DNA from: Desulfovibrio sp.
GTDB taxonomy: Bacteria > Desulfobacterota > Desulfovibrionia > Desulfovibrionales > Desulfovibrionaceae
DNA length: 19,671 nucleotides
Reading direction: 5' to 3'
NCBI GenBank assembly: GCA_031281815.1
Contig: JAITEY010000144.1
Coordinates: forward strand, 1-19,671
The notes beneath the pieces were generated by a model, which had not been told where the DNA came from, did no database searches, and saw only the letters and a program-made list of their open reading frames with translations. Below are positions 16,132 through 19,671 of this stretch, piece by piece. The position numbers and the translations under genes are program-made. Each line of letters opens with the position of its first letter. Within the stretch, counting starts at the first letter, position 1.

Positions 16132-16155
16132 ACATCGGCAACAGCCGGTGAACGT
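16116..16155 (+). repeat. 20-bp imperfect tandem duplication over a stop codon
   Basis: Units 16116-16135 and 16136-16155 agree at 16 of 20 bases. The first unit contains the TGA stop of the TPR gene (16129-16131). The second contains a TGA in a different frame. It resembles in kind the duplication at the pyrE start. Confidence 0.55.
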
Positions 16156-16188
16156 CGCAGCAAAACAGGAAGATTAGATCGGTGATGT

Positions 16189-16277
16189 CTACGGGGGCAG
16201 GAATCGAACCTGCATTCCAACCGGCCGCTCAAATGGAAAGCAACCGGTTGCCCCTTACCGCCTCGGGGTACGCCCGC
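16189..16277 (-). tRNA. tRNA-like element with abnormal anticodon arm (non-canonical tRNA or tRNA pseudogene)
   Basis: Read on the minus strand, a consensus T-arm is present (GCAGG, loop TTCGATT, CCTGC; 16213-16197). So are a D-arm (CCCC, loop GAGGCGGTAA, GGGG; 16268-16251) and a 5' GCGGGCG-TA like many tRNA starts. Where a 5-bp stem and 7-base loop are expected, the sequence forms an 11-bp stem (two G-U pairs) with an 11-base loop TTTCCATTTGA (16250-16218). The 3' acceptor strand CCCCGTA pairs poorly with GCGGGCG. A shifted acceptor running outward (TGTCCGCGGGC with CCCCGTAGACA, 16282-16272 and 16196-16186) pairs at 9 of 11 positions, counting one G-U. No CCA is encoded. The total of 89 bases suits a class II tRNA, but I cannot fold a normal anticodon arm plus variable arm. 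The identity is unassigned; TCC in the loop faintly suggests a glycine ancestor. Confidence 0.45.
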
Positions 16278-16288
16278 GGACAGTGAAG

Positions 16289-16316
16289 AAATTACCATGT
16301 ACAGAATAGAAGTCAA
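16289..16316 (-). promoter_or_regulatory. Possible promoter of the tRNA-like element
   Basis: On the minus strand TTGACT (16316-16311) is followed after 16 bases by TAATTT (16294-16289), which matches three of six -10 positions. Transcription would begin near 16282, exactly where the extended acceptor-type stem starts. The -10 is weak, so this is suggestive only. Confidence 0.3.
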
Positions 16317-16371
16317 TCTTGACGCACGGCCCCATCGGGAATGTTCTTACTTATGTTTAAGAAAAAACGTC

Positions 16372-16499
16372 TAGAGCGGATTGATATTGAAAATATCCAT
16401 CCGCTCTGCAATGATTTGCCGGCAAATCCTTGCCGCGAGATTGCCGCGAGGCGAACTTGCTTCGCCGTCAAGCGGCAATTTCAAGCGCAAAATGCTCTA
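16372..16499. repeat. MITE/REP-like element of nested hairpins
   Basis: The 128-base block begins TAGAGC and ends GCTCTA, an inverted pair with TA at both outer ends. Inside are a 16-bp hairpin with one mismatch and a GAA loop (16373-16388 with 16392-16407) and a perfect 16-base palindrome (GATTTGCCGGCAAATC, 16413-16428). They are followed by a two-unit tandem TTGCCGCGAG(A/G) (16430-16451) and a double stem (16440-16447 with 16472-16479, enclosing 16450-16455 with 16461-16466). It encodes no protein. Such elements are typically non-autonomous mobile or dispersed repeats; only one copy is visible here, so mobility is inferred from form. Confidence 0.6.
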
Positions 16500-16550
16500 A
16501 AGAATTCTTTGGTCGCGCGGCAGAAGGGCGAGCCGATACAAGCGCTGTTC

Positions 16551-17024
16551 ATGGTAATGTCGGTACTGCTCCTGTCGATTGTTGCGGCGGGTTGTGCGTC
16601 CGGTCCCGTCCACAGGCTGATGCCGCATATAGAAACCTATGATCTTGCGAAAAGTTGGTTCGGCCCGCCGACATCGACGCGGGTCATTGCAGGCGGGGCG
16701 CAGGCTTCCCCGCAGGCGCCCCCGGGCCGCTCCGGACAAGGGGCCGACGCCCCGGACCCGCCTTCGGGGGCTCATGTTGAGTATGAATGGCTGCTGGACG
16801 ATGTGACGACCGTGCCGGGACAGGATGTGGTCGAACGTTTACTGGTGGGCAACGACAGGCAGGGGTTTCCCGTGTATTACGAACGCATCCGCTGGGTGCC
16901 GGCGCATCAGGCGCGGCGCTTCTGCCGTGTGCGCCTGTTCGCCGACGCGCAGGGACGCATCCTGAGCCGGTCCGCGGAAGGCAATGACTGCGAAGATTTG
17001 TTGAAACGGCCGTCTACCTATTGA
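16551..17024 (+). CDS. Small predicted lipoprotein
   Basis: I do not recognise a named family. From ATG 16551 the product is 157 residues, with a hydrophobic leader and a lipobox-like IVAAGC (Cys15), so it is probably a lipid-anchored envelope protein. The mature part has FGPPTSTRVIAGG, a low-complexity Ser/Pro/Gly stretch, then YEWLLDD and a C-terminal segment CRVRLFADAQGRILSRSAEG-NDC. The GPP turn, the beta-strand with a cysteine, and the final NDC resemble small BamE/SmpA-like lipoproteins, but this is only a pattern match. The start is unclear: TTG 16509 would add a positively charged N-region (VARQKG), which signal peptides usually need, while ATG 16557 would shorten it. The reading frame stays open upstream through the hairpin element, which is not credible as coding. 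The stop lies 23 bases before the next start. Confidence 0.7.
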   Translation: MVMSVLLLSIVAAGCASGPVHRLMPHIETYDLAKSWFGPPTSTRVIAGGAQASPQAPPGRSGQGADAPDPPSGAHVEYEWLLDDVTTVPGQDVVERLLVGNDRQGFPVYYERIRWVPAHQARRFCRVRLFADAQGRILSRSAEGNDCEDLLKRPSTY

Positions 17025-17036
17025 AGTACGGCGAAC

Positions 17037-17042
17037 GGAGAG
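17037..17042 (+). promoter_or_regulatory. Ribosome binding site deciding the AlbA_2 gene start
   Basis: GGAGAG lies five bases before ATG 17048 and supports that start over TTG 17021, which overlaps the end of the lipoprotein gene. Confidence 0.6.
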
Positions 17043-17047
17043 CACCC

Positions 17048-18238
17048 ATGCCTCTGGATGAAGCAGGATTACTCGCACGAATCGCCGGAGGCGAAGACAG
17101 TGCCCGCCAATTCAAGGCGGACATCCGCAACGCCGAATCTCTTGCTTCCGAAATGGCCGCTTTCGCCAACTCCGAGGGCGGCACACTTTATATCGGCGTA
17201 ACGGATAACGGTATCGCCGTCGGAATTCCCCGTGCCGATGTCGGCCGCATCAACCAGCTTATCAGCAACGCGGCCGGTCAGCTTGTCCGCAGTCCGCTGA
17301 TTGTGCATACGGAGAATGTCGTTCTTGCCGACGGCAACATCGTGATCGCCGTATCCGTGCCTAAAGGCATGGACAAGCCCTATTTCGACAAAAACGGCGT
17401 TATTTGGCTGAAAATCGGTTCCGACAAACGCCGGGTCAACTCCAAGGAAGAACTGCGCCGCTTGTTTCAGATCAGCAACCAGTTCCACGCCGACGAATTA
17501 CCCACCAAGGCAGGAATCGACAAGCTGGACAAGCTGTACTTCCGCGACTTTTTGCGTGACGTTTACGATCAGGACTATCCCGAATCACAGGAGGAACTCC
17601 TCCGGCTGCTGCAAAATATGAACTTGGCAACGGACGCAGGAGTGCTCAATCTGGCCGGCGTGCTCATGTTCGCCGAGCGCCCGCAATGGATTACGCCGCA
17701 ATTTGCGGTTAAGGCCATCCGTTATCCGGGAAATGAAATTCACGTCACGGACTACATTGATACAGAGGACTTTGCCGGGCCGCTCCGCAAGGTGTTTGAC
17801 GATGCTCACGCCTTCATCATGCGCAACCTGCACAAGGTACAAGCCGGGCGCGGCGTCAACTCGCCGGGCTTGCCGGAAATTCCACCAAGCGTCTTTGAGG
17901 AACTTCTGGTCAACGCTCTGGTGCATCGAGATTATCTTGTCAGTGCCCCGATCCGCGTTTTTGTTTTTGACAACCGCATAGAAATAGTCAGCCCCGGCCA
18001 TTTGCCGAACAATCTGACCGTTGAAAAAATTAAGACGGGCATTTCCAACATCCGCAACCCAATCCTGGTTTCCTACGTCGCCAAAGGGCTGTTGCCGTAT
18101 CACGGTCTCGGCTCCGGCATCAAACGCGCCTTGGCGAAGTGGCCGTACATCGATTTCGTTGACGACCATGACGGCAGCCTGTTTACGGCTGTTGTGCAAA
18201 GGCGGGTCTCAGCCTCATTCGGGGCAACGCTCGAATAA
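17048..18238 (+). CDS. AlbA_2 (Schlafen-type) and HATPase_c_4 protein
   Basis: This is a predicted cytoplasmic nucleic-acid-binding or ATP-binding regulator of the family often labelled 'ATP-dependent DNA helicase RecG-related' or 'putative DNA binding domain'; it has no helicase motifs. The 396 residues begin with the AlbA_2 fold (about 12-125): SARQFK, SLASEMAAFANSEGGTLYIG and VGIPRADV, then KPYFDKNGVIWLKIGSDKR. The C-terminal half is the HATPase_c_4 domain with NALVHRDY (289-296), NRIEIVSPGHLPNNL, IRNPIL and GLGSGIKRA. The usual C-terminal winged helix is very short or absent. Such proteins are patchily distributed and often near mobile or defence genes; here the neighbours are a lipoprotein gene and a convergent exporter. 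The target and function are unknown. Confidence 0.85.
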   Translation: MPLDEAGLLARIAGGEDSARQFKADIRNAESLASEMAAFANSEGGTLYIGVTDNGIAVGIPRADVGRINQLISNAAGQLVRSPLIVHTENVVLADGNIVIAVSVPKGMDKPYFDKNGVIWLKIGSDKRRVNSKEELRRLFQISNQFHADELPTKAGIDKLDKLYFRDFLRDVYDQDYPESQEELLRLLQNMNLATDAGVLNLAGVLMFAERPQWITPQFAVKAIRYPGNEIHVTDYIDTEDFAGPLRKVFDDAHAFIMRNLHKVQAGRGVNSPGLPEIPPSVFEELLVNALVHRDYLVSAPIRVFVFDNRIEIVSPGHLPNNLTVEKIKTGISNIRNPILVSYVAKGLLPYHGLGSGIKRALAKWPYIDFVDDHDGSLFTAVVQRRVSASFGATLE

Positions 18239-18256
18239 CCGATGACTGGCCGGTGA

Positions 18257-19671
18257 CTACATCGGCTTCTTTCGGCCGGACTTGGCGGTCCACACTATGA
18301 CCGCCATGATGAGAAAAGCGACGGCGCAGAGCTGATAGATTTCGGCCGCGCCGAAGATGAATCCCTGCTTGGTGACGACTCCGGCAAGCCAACCGGAGCT
18401 TTGCTCCTCCGTCATACCCAAAGTCTGCAATGTTTCAAGCGTATCACGCGCGAGCGGGTTATAGACATCAATATGCGAGGTCAACCGGGCGTGGTGAAAC
18501 GACTCCCGGCGCTCCCAAAGCGTTGTGGCCGCGGAGGCGCCCACCGCGCCGAACAGGGTGCGGATGAAGTTGAACAGACTGGCCGCATCGGCCATGCGTT
18601 GCGGCGGCAGATCCGCAAAGGCCAGGGTCGTGATGGGTACAAAAAAGAGGGCGACGGCAATGCCTTGAACAATCTGCGGAATAAGAATGAACGTTATATC
18701 CGCCTGCGGTGAAAACAGCGTACGTACCTGCATGCATCCGGCAAAAACCAAAAAACTCGCAGTGATGAGAATGCGCAGATCAATGCGATGCGCATATTTG
18801 CCCACACACGGCGCTATAACCACCGGAAAGATGCCGATGGGCGCGGTTACCGCACCGGCCAGCGTCGCCGTGTAGCCGAACTGCGTCTGCAGCAGCAGGG
18901 GCAGCAAAACCACCGTGCCCAGATACAGCATCATCCCTAGGCTGATCAAAATCACGCCTACGCAAAAATTACGCGACGAACCCAACAGGGAAAAGCTCAC
19001 TATGGGATGCTTGTCGGTAAGCTCCCAGGCCACAAGCAAGGTGATGCCCACAACGGCAATGACAGCCGACACGATGATTTCCGCGGAGTTGAACCAGTCC
19101 AGCTCCTTGCCCCTGTCCAGCATCATCTGGAACGCGCCCACCCCGAGAACCAGCAGGGCAATGCCGATTGCGCTCATGGGAATGTTGCTGCGCGGCGTTT
19201 CTCTGTTGCGCAGCAGCATATGCGCAAGAAAAAGCACAATGCCGCCCAGGGGCACGTTAATGAAGAATATCCATCCCCAATGGAAATTGTCGCTTATGTA
19301 CCCGCCCAGAATCGGACCGAAGATCGGCGCCACAGAAACGGTCATGGACCAGAGCGCAATGGCCGAGTTGCGTTTTTCAGGCGGATAGTTGTTCAGCAAA
19401 AGGCTCTGGGCCAACGGCATCATGGGACCGGCCACCGCTCCCTGAACGACGCGGAACAGCACCAGCATGGAAATGTCCGAGGCCAACCCGCACAACAGCG
19501 AACAGAGCGTGAACAGGCCCGTGGACCACATGAACAGCCGCACCTCGCCGATCCGGCGGGCCAGCCTTCCCGAAGCCGGCAAGGCCACCGCGTTGGCGAC
19601 GGCGTAAGAAGTGATTACCCATGTGCCCTGCGTGCCGGCGGCCCCGAGATTGCCGGCAATGGTCGGCACGG
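18257..19671 (-). CDS. emrB: EmrB-type multidrug exporter of the DHA2 major facilitator family (5' end cut by window)
   Basis: This 14-helix inner-membrane proton antiporter exports hydrophobic drugs, normally with the membrane-fusion protein EmrA and an outer-membrane TolC-type channel. The visible 471 codons lack the first helix; the frame continues past the window edge, and E. coli EmrB has about 40 residues before the equivalent PTIAGN. EmrB hallmarks are the near-identical stretches QGTWVITSY, LFRVVQGAVAGPMMPLAQSL, LLNNYPPEKR, motif C GPILGGYISDN, HWGWIFFINVPLG, MLDRGKELDWF and WELTDKHPIV. It ends with a short basic tail (SGRKKPM). The gene points toward the AlbA_2 gene, with 18 bases between the stops and no clear terminator. 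An emrA gene would be expected upstream on the minus strand, outside the window. Confidence 0.93.
   Translation of the reverse strand, partial: VPTIAGNLGAAGTQGTWVITSYAVANAVALPASGRLARRIGEVRLFMWSTGLFTLCSLLCGLASDISMLVLFRVVQGAVAGPMMPLAQSLLLNNYPPEKRNSAIALWSMTVSVAPIFGPILGGYISDNFHWGWIFFINVPLGGIVLFLAHMLLRNRETPRSNIPMSAIGIALLVLGVGAFQMMLDRGKELDWFNSAEIIVSAVIAVVGITLLVAWELTDKHPIVSFSLLGSSRNFCVGVILISLGMMLYLGTVVLLPLLLQTQFGYTATLAGAVTAPIGIFPVVIAPCVGKYAHRIDLRILITASFLVFAGCMQVRTLFSPQADITFILIPQIVQGIAVALFFVPITTLAFADLPPQRMADAASLFNFIRTLFGAVGASAATTLWERRESFHHARLTSHIDVYNPLARDTLETLQTLGMTEEQSSGWLAGVVTKQGFIFGAAEIYQLCAVAFLIMAVIVWTAKSGRKKPM

Noticed and set aside
16189..16277. A normal tRNA-Gly, tRNA-Ser or tRNA-Sec
   Set aside because: The T-arm and D-arm fit, but no 5-bp stem with a 7-base anticodon loop can be formed, the acceptor ends do not pair in register, and no CCA is encoded. 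No amino-acid identity is claimed.
16341..16550. An N-terminal extension of the lipoprotein starting at ATG 16341
   Set aside because: It would translate straight through the hairpin element and bury the lipobox some 85 residues from the N-terminus.
1..19671. CRISPR arrays, integrases, transposases or rRNA genes
   Set aside because: I looked for regular direct repeats with spacers, integrase or transposase motifs and rRNA-like segments and saw none.

Overview
The window comes from a bacterial chromosome, most likely a member of the Desulfovibrionales (a Desulfovibrio-like deltaproteobacterium). The grounds are the order dnaA-dnaN-gyrB-gyrA followed by a TPR protein, the GC-rich codon use, and GC-rich stem-loop repeats between genes. 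The family assignment is inferred from gene order and protein style, not from a database search.

Left part (1-5768). After a short repeat-rich leader come pyrE (pyrimidine synthesis), a long exported L,D-transpeptidase-fold protein with two NTF2-like domains, an overlapping single-pass membrane protein with a coiled coil, and glnS. All are on the + strand. The two envelope genes overlap by 17 bases and form the most interesting coding unit. Their layout recalls the Csd6/Pgp2 peptidoglycan-trimming, cell-shape proteins of Helicobacter and Campylobacter, but with an extra C-terminal NTF2-like domain on a roughly 290-residue Ala/Pro linker.

Middle part (5769-16131). A 437-base stretch without a confident gene holds a hairpin and a good sigma70-type promoter. 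It leads into an HD-GYP response regulator (cyclic-di-GMP breakdown) and then the replication cluster dnaA, dnaN, gyrB, gyrA, followed by a TPR protein. I see no cluster of DnaA boxes, so oriC cannot be placed from the sequence alone. A GC-rich dispersed repeat at the left end recurs between gyrB and gyrA.

Right part (16132-19671). This part is accessory in character. A tRNA-like element lies on the minus strand, with a perfect T-arm and a D-arm but an abnormally long anticodon-position hairpin. A 128-base TA-flanked element made of nested hairpins looks like a MITE or REP sequence. Then come a small lipoprotein, an AlbA_2/Schlafen plus HATPase_c_4 protein, and, convergent with it, an EmrB-type drug exporter cut by the window end.

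A recurring oddity is short imperfect tandem duplication at gene edges: 32 bases over the pyrE start, 12 bases over the gyrB Shine-Dalgarno, and 20 bases over the stop of the TPR gene.
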